Assembly (NCBI GenBank): GCA_024233835.1
Contig: JACKPC010000005.1
Coordinates: forward strand, 398,702-462,701
Reading direction: 5' to 3'
Source of the DNA: Leptospiraceae bacterium
GTDB taxonomy: Bacteria > Spirochaetota > Leptospiria > Leptospirales > Leptospiraceae
Length of the DNA: 64,000 bases
Shown here: positions 16,767 through 25,007 of the stretch, piece after piece
How positions within the stretch are numbered: position 1 is the first letter of the stretch
How the letters are laid out: every line of letters begins with the position of its first letter
Translations under genes and position numbers: made by a program
Notes under the pieces: model-generated
The model's database searches: none
What the model saw: the letters and a program-made list of their open reading frames with translations, nothing else
What the model was told of the DNA's origin: nothing

Positions 16767-17365
16767 TTATTCTCCATTAAAGGCAAGGACAATGGCTCTT
16801 GCCATCCGGTTCACTTCATATTTATCCAGGTATTCCAACTCGGCTACACGTTTTGCGTAGCCTGAAGGATTTTTTTTGAATTTGGGAAGGTTATAATATT
16901 GCGAAAGTAGCTCAACCGCCCCATAGCCATTTTTTAGATTATCTCGCCATTTCGCTAAATCTTTTTTACAGTTGCCTCTTGAGTTGCTTTCGTTGCTTTC
17001 ACTATCTCAAGTGCAAAAACAGAAACCAATCCAAAAGCTCCGGATTCAATCCAGGCCTGAACTACTTCAATTCGAGGATATAAAAGATTTTCACCCAAAA
17101 GAAGCATATCAGCTTCAAACGGTTCAAGCTTCTCTGCACGTTTACGAATCATCGAATAGGCTCTCTGTGAAGGAACTTTAAAAATAATGTGATAATCATC
17201 TACAGTAGCCAGATGAATACCACCTCTACTTTTAAAATTTCCTCTGAGAGTGTCCAGAGGTGCTTTATACTTTTCTAAAAACTCTTCAGTAACCGGTTCA
17301 TACACAGCAGGCAATTGTTCTTTGGCATTATTAATTTCTGATATTTGATTTAAAGGATTCTCCAT
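16767..17365 (-). CDS. Tail assembly chaperone, -1 frameshift product (199 aa)
   Basis: The zero-frame gene (16955-17365) ends two codons after A AAA AAG (16967-16961). In the -1 frame the reading continues for 64 further codons, GAT TTA GCG AAA..., coding for DLAKWRDNLKNGYGAVELLS and ending in IVLAFNGE before a TAA at 16767. This is the G/GT-type arrangement of tail assembly genes, located as expected just before the tape-measure gene. The longer form would be made in a minority of passages and binds the tape measure during tail assembly. Confidence 0.8.
16955..17365 (-). CDS. Tail assembly chaperone, zero-frame product (136 aa)
   Basis: Start at the ATG of MENPLNQ (17365), five bases after AGGAG; a GTG at 17371 falls within that site. 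Small acidic protein with DTLRGNFKSRGGIHLATVDD and a region IIFKVPSQRAYSMIRKR, ending TQEATVKKI. It sits between the tube gene and the tape-measure gene, as in Mu gp41 and lambda G. The slippery heptamer lies at its end. Confidence 0.75.
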   Translation of the reverse strand: MENPLNQISEINNAKEQLPAVYEPVTEEFLEKYKAPLDTLRGNFKSRGGIHLATVDDYHIIFKVPSQRAYSMIRKRAEKLEPFEADMLLLGENLLYPRIEVVQAWIESGAFGLVSVFALEIVKATKATQEATVKKI

Positions 17366-17379
17366 ATACACTCCTATTC

Positions 17380-17823
17380 TTATAACATTGTAATTCTTGG
17401 AAAACCTAAGACAGCTAAATCCAATGGAACTTCTACCTTATCATCTCCCTGTTTAAAAACATATTTCACTGTTTTAAACTTAATGGCTGGAATTACAAGG
17501 CCGTAAGAAATTCCAGCAGCCACACAATCAGCAGTTAATGGAGCTGGAGGTAACATAGTCAACATCCCTCCAAAAGGAGCGGCTAAGGTTGTAAGAACTT
17601 TTAACTCATCTAAATGCAAAGCACATTTAGCATCAAATTCAGTTTTCTTCTTTGTCCAATTTGTAGGTAACCCACTGGCACCATAAACAATAGCAATATC
17701 TGCTTTCTCTTCAAATTCAAAACTGGAAAATTTTACAATTTGATTTCCATATAAGGTCAGCTTAAAATTTTCCCAGTTTAATGATTCCGGGAGGACTTCT
17801 ATCCCCCAATTTGGATTATTCAT
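17380..17823 (-). CDS. Tail tube protein (Mu M-like)
   Basis: 147 residues, the usual size. Position after the sheath gene defines it. Sequence features: IVKFSSFEFEEKADIAIVYG and a C-terminal VKYVFKQGDDKVEVPLDLAV strand pair followed by LGFPRITML, consistent with a beta-barrel tube subunit. It forms hexameric rings stacked inside the sheath. Confidence 0.75.
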   Translation of the reverse strand: MNNPNWGIEVLPESLNWENFKLTLYGNQIVKFSSFEFEEKADIAIVYGASGLPTNWTKKKTEFDAKCALHLDELKVLTTLAAPFGGMLTMLPPAPLTADCVAAGISYGLVIPAIKFKTVKYVFKQGDDKVEVPLDLAVLGFPRITML

Positions 17824-17836
17824 TCATACATCTCCT

Positions 17837-19342
17837 TTATTGCGTAACGGCAAACGATGTTGTCCATTCAATTGCTTTAATACGTCCTGCAATAAACATT
17901 TTCAACTTGGCTTTTAGGATTTTTGTCTGAGAAAAATCCTTATCAGGATCAAAAATAATTTCATGCTTTGAGATTTCCTGCCTTCCTGAAACTTCCATCG
18001 AAGACGAAACCGCAGCATCTGCAACTGCCTGAATATATTTGATTCCTCCGCTACCTGAACCAATATTCGTATCCTGATTTAAAAATTGCAGTGACTCACG
18101 ATACACAATCCTGTGCATTTTGTCTGCCCGTCTTCTTTCAGGGATTTCCACAAAATCCGAATCAGGCCCTGACTTCATCCTGTCTCTGGCAATGAAAATT
18201 CCATCATAGTCGTTATACTCTTTTAAAACGGTGAGCCTCATATCATGGAGTAAGTCCATGTAATCCTGATAACCTTCTTTCCAGTAACGAATTTCCGACA
18301 TTGTAAGACTGCGTTTTTCTCGCACATAGGCAGCAGAAACATTGGGAGCACCGGAAGCAATTTTGGCTGTTAGTAGAGTCGCTGCATTTCTCCACTCACC
18401 CAGGGGAATCTCAGATGCCAGGACAACTTCATAACCACCGGCATTTGCGATACCACCCGGAATATAACGACCCTCAGATGCAACAATGCAAACCCTGTCA
18501 GAGAAAAACGGGTCATACTCATCGGCAATGTATTGCAGGTATTCTGCAATGTCAGCAAAGTCCGAACCTTTCTTGGCCTCGGCTTCATCGAAGCTCATTC
18601 CCTCAAGCACAGCAAAAATTGGCTGATTTAACTCGGTTTCCATAACCTGCAAAACAGAGTCCAGGGAGACGGCAAAATTTCTGTCCACACCTCCCAGAAG
18701 ATGAATCCAGTAAACCCTGTATTCCTGTTTGAAAGCTTCAAAGGCGGCAAGTCTGGAAGAGTTGGAAGCGGCAGGCCCGGAAATCTCAAAAGACCAGACA
18801 TCTCCCAGTGCAAAGGTTTGCTCAGGACTCGTTACATCATCTGTGAAAGTTGCACTTACACCCACATCCAGATTGATAGACGCACCACTGACAGGGGTTA
18901 CAAGTGGTGCTCCATAGCTAAGACCACCATCTACCGACTTTCGATATTCAGCAATACCACCGGCCCCGGCTTTTGTAATTTTGATTTTAACAGAACGACT
19001 TCCTGAAGGACTGCCATTAATGGCTATTGTAGCCAGTCCGCTTCCTTCCAGTGTAGGTGTGGCGACAATCCCTGGAATATCATTATCAGGACGAACACAG
19101 AGAAGTGGAACCGGCTTCTGTCCGAGCTCTTCATCAAACTCTTCAAAGTATTGCTTGAGAGAATCAATTAATTGACCTCGACCGAATATATTCTCTGCCT
19201 GTTTAAGATTTTGGATATAATAGATTTTATTAACTTCACCGGTTTCGGCTACACCAACTTTCCCGTGAACCCTGTCAGGAATCACATCACTAAAAGTCAG
19301 ACCGCCCGATTGGTGAGTAGTTGTAACGCTGGCTGTAGGCAT
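17837..19342 (-). CDS. Contractile tail sheath protein (Mu L-like)
   Basis: 501 residues, typical for Mu-type sheath. N-terminal SGGLTFSDVIPDRVHGKVGV, the middle AFVNDDxP-like LLCVRPDNDIPG, and the conserved C-terminal domain with IVYRESLQFLNQDTNIGSG, ISKHEIIFDPDKDFSQTKIL and RIKAIEWTTSFAVTQ. First gene of a late block, 54 bases after operator copy C. The start at 19342 has a GGGAGAAAG site upstream. Confidence 0.9.
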   Translation of the reverse strand: MPTASVTTTHQSGGLTFSDVIPDRVHGKVGVAETGEVNKIYYIQNLKQAENIFGRGQLIDSLKQYFEEFDEELGQKPVPLLCVRPDNDIPGIVATPTLEGSGLATIAINGSPSGSRSVKIKITKAGAGGIAEYRKSVDGGLSYGAPLVTPVSGASINLDVGVSATFTDDVTSPEQTFALGDVWSFEISGPAASNSSRLAAFEAFKQEYRVYWIHLLGGVDRNFAVSLDSVLQVMETELNQPIFAVLEGMSFDEAEAKKGSDFADIAEYLQYIADEYDPFFSDRVCIVASEGRYIPGGIANAGGYEVVLASEIPLGEWRNAATLLTAKIASGAPNVSAAYVREKRSLTMSEIRYWKEGYQDYMDLLHDMRLTVLKEYNDYDGIFIARDRMKSGPDSDFVEIPERRRADKMHRIVYRESLQFLNQDTNIGSGSGGIKYIQAVADAAVSSSMEVSGRQEISKHEIIFDPDKDFSQTKILKAKLKMFIAGRIKAIEWTTSFAVTQ

Positions 19343-19395
19343 TCATCTTTCTCCCTATTTCAGATGAATCTACAGTATCAAAAATCAATTCATCC

Positions 19396-19431
19396 TGCAA
19401 GGTAGACGCTGCCGATGATTCCCGTTTTTCG
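19396..19431 (-). promoter_or_regulatory. Late operator/promoter element, copy C
   Basis: Same 36-bp element as at 11077, 26073 and 32165; dyad GCAAGGT-AG-ACGCTGC at 19397-19412 with one changed base in the right arm. It precedes the sheath gene by 54 bases. GATACT 17 bases beyond the dyad could be a -10 box. Confidence 0.8.
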
Positions 19432-19433
19432 TC

Positions 19434-20006
19434 TTATTTTATTTTAAAACTGGCAGTAAATTGAACCCCTGCCAGGGTTTCCCTGTTTTCAATTTTATAA
19501 ATGCCATCTAAAAAAATAACTTCAAGATATATTTTATACAAACCTAATTCTCCGGCAGGGTCTGTAATAATTCCTGACTGACCTGCATTCACTTCAACTT
19601 TTATAGGAATCGAATATTCATCCCTTGTAAATTTCAATCGGTCATATAAATAAACCAGACTTTGATCAATAATTCCCATATTCGTAATATCAGATAGAAT
19701 ATCATCATCAGGTGAATTCAGCCAGAAATCTAACTGGTATAAAAAACTTTGATTTATGATTTTCGTTAATAAGGCAATGGTTTTATTGGATTCATTCTGA
19801 ATAACGATTCTTTCAGAGGGTCTGCTTCCGGAGTAAAAAACATTATTCACAGCATTATATCCAATCACACAGAAGGGAGCTTTTTCCTGGAAGCTATCCA
19901 GCGGCGGTTGAATCTCATAGAAATTATCAGAACCAAATGGATTCTCTCCATTCAGCGTGATAGACGCAGCCAGGGCTTTTAAATAATCAATATGGGCTTT
20001 TCTCAT
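19434..20006 (-). CDS. Tail terminator-like protein (DUF1834 / gp37-type position)
   Basis: 190 residues with no close match recognised. The segment NPFGSDNFYEIQPPLDSFQE and FCVIGYNAVNNVFYSG, with a C-terminal YLEVIFLDGIYKIENRETLA, has the mixed character of tail terminators. It lies between the gpG-like gene (4-base overlap) and the sheath block, where Mu gp37/J is found. Confidence 0.55.
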   Translation of the reverse strand: MRKAHIDYLKALAASITLNGENPFGSDNFYEIQPPLDSFQEKAPFCVIGYNAVNNVFYSGSRPSERIVIQNESNKTIALLTKIINQSFLYQLDFWLNSPDDDILSDITNMGIIDQSLVYLYDRLKFTRDEYSIPIKVEVNAGQSGIITDPAGELGLYKIYLEVIFLDGIYKIENRETLAGVQFTASFKIK

Positions 20007-20440
20007 AGACTTAAACCTCTCCTAAAGGCTTCTCTCCAGTTTTCCTTCATGCCTTCCAGGCTATCATTCCAGGCAGGACGATAATACGGTCTGGCAGGAA
20101 TCTTCCGTGGAGCATAGCCAAACTCATGAGCTCGTGCATACGGGTTATTCGTTCCAACTTGAAATACTTTTCCGGAAACCTTTGCTACCTCAAAGGAGGA
20201 ACTTAAATCGCCGGTTCCTACGAGTATCAGGTTCGACAGATTTTTTTTCTCTTTTTGCGTTATCGTTTTCGGTTTCAAGTCCGGCCACTGGCTTCTGTAT
20301 TTCTGATTCCGAATTCCCTTGATAAGGTTAGCCTGTAAAAGCATGGCATTTTTTTCCGTGGCTCTTTCCAATTGAGCATCAAGTCCGGCAATTGCATTTA
20401 GCAATACAGGTCCGAAAGTATCTGTATACGTTAAACCCAT
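20003..20440 (-). CDS. Virion morphogenesis protein (Mu G-like)
   Basis: 145 residues. The family signature is clear: ANLIKGIRNQKYRSQWPDLK (small N-terminal helix and RSPDGxxW-like turn), LILVGTGDLSSSFEVAKVSG (the L-x-x-TG-x-L motif) and NPYARAHEFGYAPRKIPARP-type ending (A-x-x-H-x-x-G and P-x-R-P-Y). Mu G joins tail to head. It overlaps its neighbours on both sides. Confidence 0.85.
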   Translation of the reverse strand: MGLTYTDTFGPVLLNAIAGLDAQLERATEKNAMLLQANLIKGIRNQKYRSQWPDLKPKTITQKEKKNLSNLILVGTGDLSSSFEVAKVSGKVFQVGTNNPYARAHEFGYAPRKIPARPYYRPAWNDSLEGMKENWREAFRRGLSL

Positions 20441-20847
20441 ACACGTCCCCCTTTTGGTTCAAGGCTCAAATCAAAAACTACAACTCCATACTGATATCCT
20501 TTCAACGATAAGGTTCGGATTCCATCTATCATAAAGCTTAGACTCAAATTCAGCTCTGATATGTCATTCAACAAACCCTTAAACATTCGATATTCCTGGG
20601 TAATTTGCTCAGGATAAATATAGCGTCTGCAATAGAACTTTGCTTTCGTATATTGGATTTCTCCTATATTCTGTTTATCCTCATTTTCTGTATCTACCCA
20701 GAGTCCGATTAAAGTCCCATCCAATTCATACACGGTTTTTGCCGTAGCTTTCACCCTGCCTGTTTTGGAAACAGGTTTTAAAAGTGTCACCACATCTTTT
20801 GCGTGAACATCAAAACTTTGCTTTAATCGCACTTCAATGGGTAGCAT
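20431..20847 (-). CDS. Head-tail joining region protein, 138 aa
   Basis: No family recognised. The protein is beta rich (KTGRVKATAKTVYELDGTLI, SFMIDGIRTLSLKGYQYGVV) and ends EPKGGRVWV. It overlaps the gpG start by 10 bases and follows the putative lysis gene after 3. A connector or stopper protein is possible. Confidence 0.5.
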   Translation of the reverse strand: MLPIEVRLKQSFDVHAKDVVTLLKPVSKTGRVKATAKTVYELDGTLIGLWVDTENEDKQNIGEIQYTKAKFYCRRYIYPEQITQEYRMFKGLLNDISELNLSLSFMIDGIRTLSLKGYQYGVVVFDLSLEPKGGRVWV

Positions 20848-20850
20848 GGC

Positions 20851-21723
20851 TTAACTCACAACTTCTAAGAAAGAAATCTTTTTACCGAATATGGTTTCAT
20901 TTGCTTCAATAGACTTGATGTCTGTATTTCTAGAACGGACAGCCGTATCAACAATATGAACCCGGTTATCATGATAAACTATACCGGTTGAGTGTGGTGT
21001 TTTATCGAGCCGTAAATGCAAGAGTTTTTCTGGATTCTGAGTAATCACATCCATCAGGTTGTTCTCATACCTTTTGATTATAGCCTCTCTACCTAAAAGA
21101 GCTTCATAAATTTTAGGAGTGTATAGGGTTGTCCCCGGTATAAATACACCGGCTTCATTTTTAAACCAGCCTACGGAATCAGTCCCCCAGATTCGTTTCA
21201 GGGCATTTTTTATATCAAAGGCATTCTGACCTGAATTTACCCGTATCTGATTGGCAATTAAAATGGCAATATTAATCCAACATAAGGTATTCGCAATATC
21301 GTTTTTTGTTGCCAGTTCGATAATCCTTTTTCCAAGCATATCGCTGAAGGGTTTATATGTATTATTTATCTCATCTGCAATCTCTTTTACAATTGTATGC
21401 AAAGAGAATTTTTCTTTTACAGGCAAATCCTGATAGAGTTCACCGGTAGAAATTTTTCTAAAACCATCCACTGACTTGTAGTTCTCTGGATCCTGAGATG
21501 GATAAATAAAACGTGGTTTTTCTTCTACCTTCACTACAGCATTGGAGTGAACCGAATCCGGATTGGAAGCTATCGGGTCACGAGGTTTGAAAAGTGTCGT
21601 AACACCTGTCAGAACATCCACAGCCGTCAAAGAGCCTTTTCGCTGATAGGCAACTATCAGGTTTCCGATTACAGTCACAATTCCAATGATAATGGGTAAT
21701 ATTGTTTCTAGGTTAAGTTGCAT
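20851..21723 (-). CDS. Putative endolysin with N-terminal membrane segment
   Basis: 290 residues. An N-terminal segment (ETILPIIIGIVTVIGNLIVA) could be a signal anchor. Downstream are ANTLCWINIAILIANQIRVN and, about 120 residues later, TPHSTGIVYHDNRVHIVDTA, an arrangement (Cys, then His and Asp) that recalls papain-fold murein peptidases. The gene overlaps a small holin-like gene by 11 bases, the usual lysis setting. The enzymatic class is a guess from these residues; no known lysozyme or amidase motif is present. Confidence 0.5.
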   Translation of the reverse strand: MQLNLETILPIIIGIVTVIGNLIVAYQRKGSLTAVDVLTGVTTLFKPRDPIASNPDSVHSNAVVKVEEKPRFIYPSQDPENYKSVDGFRKISTGELYQDLPVKEKFSLHTIVKEIADEINNTYKPFSDMLGKRIIELATKNDIANTLCWINIAILIANQIRVNSGQNAFDIKNALKRIWGTDSVGWFKNEAGVFIPGTTLYTPKIYEALLGREAIIKRYENNLMDVITQNPEKLLHLRLDKTPHSTGIVYHDNRVHIVDTAVRSRNTDIKSIEANETIFGKKISFLEVVS

Positions 21724-21997
21724 TTGAATCTCCTTGTTCTACATTTTTCCCGGTTCTTATCATAGCTAAATACTTCACGTTCTCACCTGCAATTCGTAAG
21801 CTCACAGGAACCGCAAATACCCAGAGCACGTGCTCAATAAAACTCAAAATTTCTTTTGGCACTAAAATCAGATCTGATTTACCTGAAAACGTTCTTACGA
21901 TAGCAGTCCCTAAAGTTGCTATTATGATTAACACAACTATAAACCAAAAAGAATTTGCGTAAATTCTTTCAGCTATAGTATCCAATTTATCAGTCAT
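21713..21997 (-). CDS. Holin-like membrane protein, 94 aa
   Basis: The start at the ATG of 21997 (MTDKLDTIAERIYANSF) is favoured by GAGGA four bases upstream. The segment SFWFIVVLIIIATLGTAIVR spans the membrane; a second, weaker one lies in FIEHVLWVFAVPVSLRIAG; the C-terminal part is charged. The size, two-segment layout and place next to the putative endolysin fit a class II-like holin. Its start overlaps the stop of the 28-aa gene (ATGA). Confidence 0.6.
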   Translation of the reverse strand: MTDKLDTIAERIYANSFWFIVVLIIIATLGTAIVRTFSGKSDLILVPKEILSFIEHVLWVFAVPVSLRIAGENVKYLAMIRTGKNVEQGDSNAT

Positions 21998-22080
21998 GTC
22001 TTCCTCACAAAATAGGCGAAGGCCATAATTAGCATCATGGCACCAACCCAATACATTAAAATTTCATAACGTGGATCCAT
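21994..22080 (-). CDS. Very small membrane protein, 28 aa
   Basis: Reading MDPRYEILMYWVGAMMLIMA then FAYFVRKT, with AGGAGAG seven bases upstream of the ATG and a stop that overlaps the next start. One transmembrane segment. The ribosome site and the coupling argue that it is a real gene; antiholin or holin partner is plausible. Confidence 0.7.
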   Translation of the reverse strand: MDPRYEILMYWVGAMMLIMAFAYFVRKT

Positions 22081-22092
22081 ATTTAACTCTCC

Positions 22093-22917
22093 TTATATTA
22101 GTTTATGACCCTTATAAACCAAAGTTTTAAACTCCCCATTTAACTGATTTATTTTCATAGCAATAGTTTCCTGCGCATTTAAAATGACCGGCAAAAAACT
22201 ATTTGTAAAAACATCTTCTAATAAAACATGAGGAGGTTTGTCAGACTCTAATTGACAGGCTAAATTTTTAATTATCTGGCAGCGGTATACTGTCATCATT
22301 TCCTCATATTTATTAATCAAGCGTCTCATTTTCCTGTATTTAATCTCTTGCTTAATATTCATTATTTCAATTTCAGAAATTTCCAAAGTCTCGTATCTGG
22401 ACCTTATATATTTGATAAGGTCAACCTGCCTGATTTCAATATTTTCTGAAAGTTCAGAAATCATCAGTATAGGTAATAGCTTTACATGCTCCTCATAATC
22501 TGTTAATAATTGCAATATTAGCTGTTTAGAATTCATTAACTCTGTGTATTTCAAATAATATATAAAATTCTTTATGTATCCATAATCATTATTTCGTATG
22601 ATTTTAAGAGTGAAAATTTTTAAAAACATTTCGAGGTATCTTGCCTCTAATTCCAGCATATCACCAAAAGCAATTTTTTTACCAAGGCTTATCACATTAA
22701 ATGGGATTCGAATAGAGGTTAGATTTTTTATTTTTTCAAATACACGATGATTTAGTAACTTTTTATGATAAAACCAGAAGCTTATGATATTGTAAGTTTT
22801 AGTATTTTGTAATTTCCGTTTGATATAATAGAAAAGCGGAACAACAAAAATATAGGCAATAATCCATAGAGCTGTCGTCATTGTATCAGAAATCAATTTA
22901 TGTTTTATATTCTGCAT
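22093..22917 (-). CDS. Hypothetical membrane protein, 274 aa (moron-like)
   Basis: N-terminal membrane segment (TALWIIAYIFVVPLFYYIKR) and a long, very Ile-, Leu- and Lys-rich body predicted to be helical, with no recognisable motif. The gene is more AT rich than its structural neighbours and lies between a tRNA gene and the lysis genes, the place where phages often carry accessory genes. No function can be assigned. Confidence 0.55.
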   Translation of the reverse strand: MQNIKHKLISDTMTTALWIIAYIFVVPLFYYIKRKLQNTKTYNIISFWFYHKKLLNHRVFEKIKNLTSIRIPFNVISLGKKIAFGDMLELEARYLEMFLKIFTLKIIRNNDYGYIKNFIYYLKYTELMNSKQLILQLLTDYEEHVKLLPILMISELSENIEIRQVDLIKYIRSRYETLEISEIEIMNIKQEIKYRKMRRLINKYEEMMTVYRCQIIKNLACQLESDKPPHVLLEDVFTNSFLPVILNAQETIAMKINQLNGEFKTLVYKGHKLI

Positions 22918-22928
22918 CTTTACCTGTA

Positions 22929-23000
22929 TGGCGGGGACGGGATTCGAACCCGCAACATTTAGAGCATGAGTCTAACATTCTACCGTTGAACTACCCCGCA
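22929..23000 (-). tRNA. tRNA with CAU anticodon (Met-type or tRNA-Ile2)
   Basis: 72-nt cloverleaf on the minus strand. Acceptor TGCGGGG/CCCCGCC with a T-C mismatch at the first pair, D stem GTTC/GAAT, anticodon stem TTAGA/TCTAA with loop CTCATGC (anticodon CAT), variable loop ATGTT, T stem GCGGG/CCCGT with TTCGAAT. The anticodon stem lacks the three G-C pairs of initiator tRNA. CCA is not encoded. It is inside the late block, so it would be transcribed with capsid genes. Confidence 0.85.
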
Positions 23001-23006
23001 TTATTT

Positions 23007-23417
23007 TTATACTACAACGACATAATCTCTCGATGAACTGGCATATTCCGACAAAATAGAATAGGCCTTATCCATAAACGATTTTACTACAGAATTAAAC
23101 TCATTTGGTTTCATGGAACGAGTCGTTATACTCTGAACACCAACCAAAGAAATACTGGCCACATCATTTAAACTTCTGTAATATTCTTCCTCAGCTAAAA
23201 AGGCCTTAACCAGCCAGACCTCAGCCTGCTTTAATCGTTCAACAGGGGCCGTTTGAAAGCCCCAGTAAAGAATCTTGTTCAGAGCAAACTCAGAAGCTGA
23301 TTCGAGAAAGGTTACCCACTCAGTTTTTCCTGTGCTGAGTGGATTCACATCATCCATTCCCATAGCGTCCGGCTTCTTACCGCAGAGAATTTTTAAATCT
23401 TCTAAGGTGTTATACAT
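23007..23417 (-). CDS. Head completion-like protein, 136 aa
   Basis: Position right after the capsid gene and helical content (TLEDLKILCGKKPDAMGMDD, FLESASEFALNKILYWGF, LKQAEVWLVKAFLAEEEYY) fit the gp36 / head completion (DUF1320-like) group. No specific motif. It starts one base after the capsid stop. Confidence 0.55.
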   Translation of the reverse strand: MYNTLEDLKILCGKKPDAMGMDDVNPLSTGKTEWVTFLESASEFALNKILYWGFQTAPVERLKQAEVWLVKAFLAEEEYYRSLNDVASISLVGVQSITTRSMKPNEFNSVVKSFMDKAYSILSEYASSSRDYVVVV

Positions 23418-24602
23418 TTACGCTTTCAGCTTTTTAATTCCCCTGGCTTTTGCATCGATGATTCCAAAGTTAAGGTTTCTGGAAATAGTTCCAATCTCTG
23501 TCTGGTTGGAGATGATTTTATCCGTTTCCACGATAGCCGAATTCTTTTCCTCGTAGTATTCCAGACATTCTTTCTTGTTAAAGGCAAAGATTGTATCATC
23601 CGGAATGTCAGGATGTATTTTCCAGATAACACCTAAAAGGTCTTCCTGTTCACCGGTTCTTAAGAATTTTTCCAGAATACCCGGACTTTGAAACTGGGGA
23701 AAGTTCGTATTGTCAGTGAAAATCTTCACGAAAAATTTCCGGTTTACAATTACATGGCTTGGCTCATATCCTTCATCAAAGTCGCCGTAAAGAAACTGAA
23801 CTACATCCGAATACTTCCAGGTAGTAGTTGCTGTCTCTTTAGGAGTAAGCGCCGCCGCATTTCCATCGCCTTTTTCGATTACCTCCAGGGCTCGTTTTGT
23901 AATCTGTCTGCCGATACGGTTTCCGATAGCAGAGAAGAAAAGTCCGGCTCTGAGAAGAGAACTTCTGCGAAGTGCCTCGTAGGTAAAGGTGACCTTTCTA
24001 CCGGCTTTGAAAAGGACAATCGGTTTTTCTCCCATATTCACAGATACATTAGGAAATTCAGAACCCTGTGCTATGAGAGCCAGCTTAGTTTTATCTTCAT
24101 CGAAAATCAAACTTTGCTGCATACCGGGAACCCCATCCAATTCCGTTTTGACACCATATACATCTTCAGGATTCAAATACCTCTTTCCAAAACGCATTCC
24201 TTCTTCAATTTTTCGCCGAATATACTCCGGGAACAAAACCCGATTGCTATCGGAGGAAAAAAACTGTTCTACAAGGCTTGCACTGGATTTTAAATCTATA
24301 CCCGCTTTATACACCTGCCTTGTCCAGGCATCAGATACCGTGGACAGTTCTGCATTAGGAACGAAACCTGCTTTTTTTTCTTGCTCGGTAAGAGCCTCTA
24401 AAAAGCTCAATTTTTTCCCATCACGTCTTGTTTGAAAAAGTTCCATCGAAAGTTTCAAGTCAGGAACATCCTCTCGCCTGAGAGCAATCACACTCGTAGC
24501 CCCAAGTCCAACCAGCAATTCAGGTGATTTTTCCTGTTTACCACAGGTAAAGAAAAGAAAGAATAACAGTAGACCGATAAAGATTTTTGGTAATTTTTCC
24601 AT
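23418..24602 (-). CDS. Major capsid protein with lipoprotein-like N-terminus
   Basis: 394 residues. From about residue 30 the protein has the look of a HK97-fold capsid subunit of the Mu T type: LLVGLGATSVIALRREDVPD, the RAGLFFSAIGNRIGRQITKR spine helix region, and VVQFLYGDFDEGYEPSHVIV. It lies between decoration protein and head completion genes. Odd: the first residues are MEKLPKIFIGLLLFFLFFTC followed by GKQEK, a lipoprotein-type signal with a cysteine. TAGGAG before this ATG and no site before an inner start argue that the signal is translated. Confidence 0.75.
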   Translation of the reverse strand: MEKLPKIFIGLLLFFLFFTCGKQEKSPELLVGLGATSVIALRREDVPDLKLSMELFQTRRDGKKLSFLEALTEQEKKAGFVPNAELSTVSDAWTRQVYKAGIDLKSSASLVEQFFSSDSNRVLFPEYIRRKIEEGMRFGKRYLNPEDVYGVKTELDGVPGMQQSLIFDEDKTKLALIAQGSEFPNVSVNMGEKPIVLFKAGRKVTFTYEALRRSSLLRAGLFFSAIGNRIGRQITKRALEVIEKGDGNAAALTPKETATTTWKYSDVVQFLYGDFDEGYEPSHVIVNRKFFVKIFTDNTNFPQFQSPGILEKFLRTGEQEDLLGVIWKIHPDIPDDTIFAFNKKECLEYYEEKNSAIVETDKIISNQTEIGTISRNLNFGIIDAKARGIKKLKA

Positions 24603-24623
24603 TTTATTTTCTCCTAATAATTC

Positions 24624-24995
24624 CTAATAGTTTTTCAGAAGGCTGATTTTTTTATTGGTAGCATCTACAGACAACACTGTAAACACGGCCCCCACACCAA
24701 TTTTCAAATCTCCATTTACATCACAGAGAAAATTTTCTTTCCCGGCTACCGGATCCGTTCCCGAATACATAGCTTCCATACTTCCCGCAACCTGAACCCC
24801 GACAACATTAGAGCCTTTTTCCAGGGTGACAATTTGACCCCAGGGAACTTCACTATCCGCACAAAGGGAAACTGCCATGTTTCCGCTGAGCTTTACAAAC
24901 TTCCCGATGTGAGAATCTGTAAGACTCCCATCATGTGAACAGGCCAGAATCGTAGGATGAATTAAGCCTGTGCTCTCTACTATAAAACCTTCCAT
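24624..24995 (-). CDS. Head decoration protein
   Basis: 123 residues. Typical small beta protein between protease/scaffold and capsid genes: LACSHDGSLTDSHIGKFVKL, VSLCADSEVPWGQIVTLEKG, VGVQVAGSMEAMY and a C-terminal GVGAVFTVLSVDATNKKISL. This matches the pattern of Mu-type and lambda gpD-like decoration proteins (DUF2190-like). Confidence 0.75.
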   Translation of the reverse strand: MEGFIVESTGLIHPTILACSHDGSLTDSHIGKFVKLSGNMAVSLCADSEVPWGQIVTLEKGSNVVGVQVAGSMEAMYSGTDPVAGKENFLCDVNGDLKIGVGAVFTVLSVDATNKKISLLKNY

Positions 24996-25007
24996 ATTTC
25001 TTTTCTC

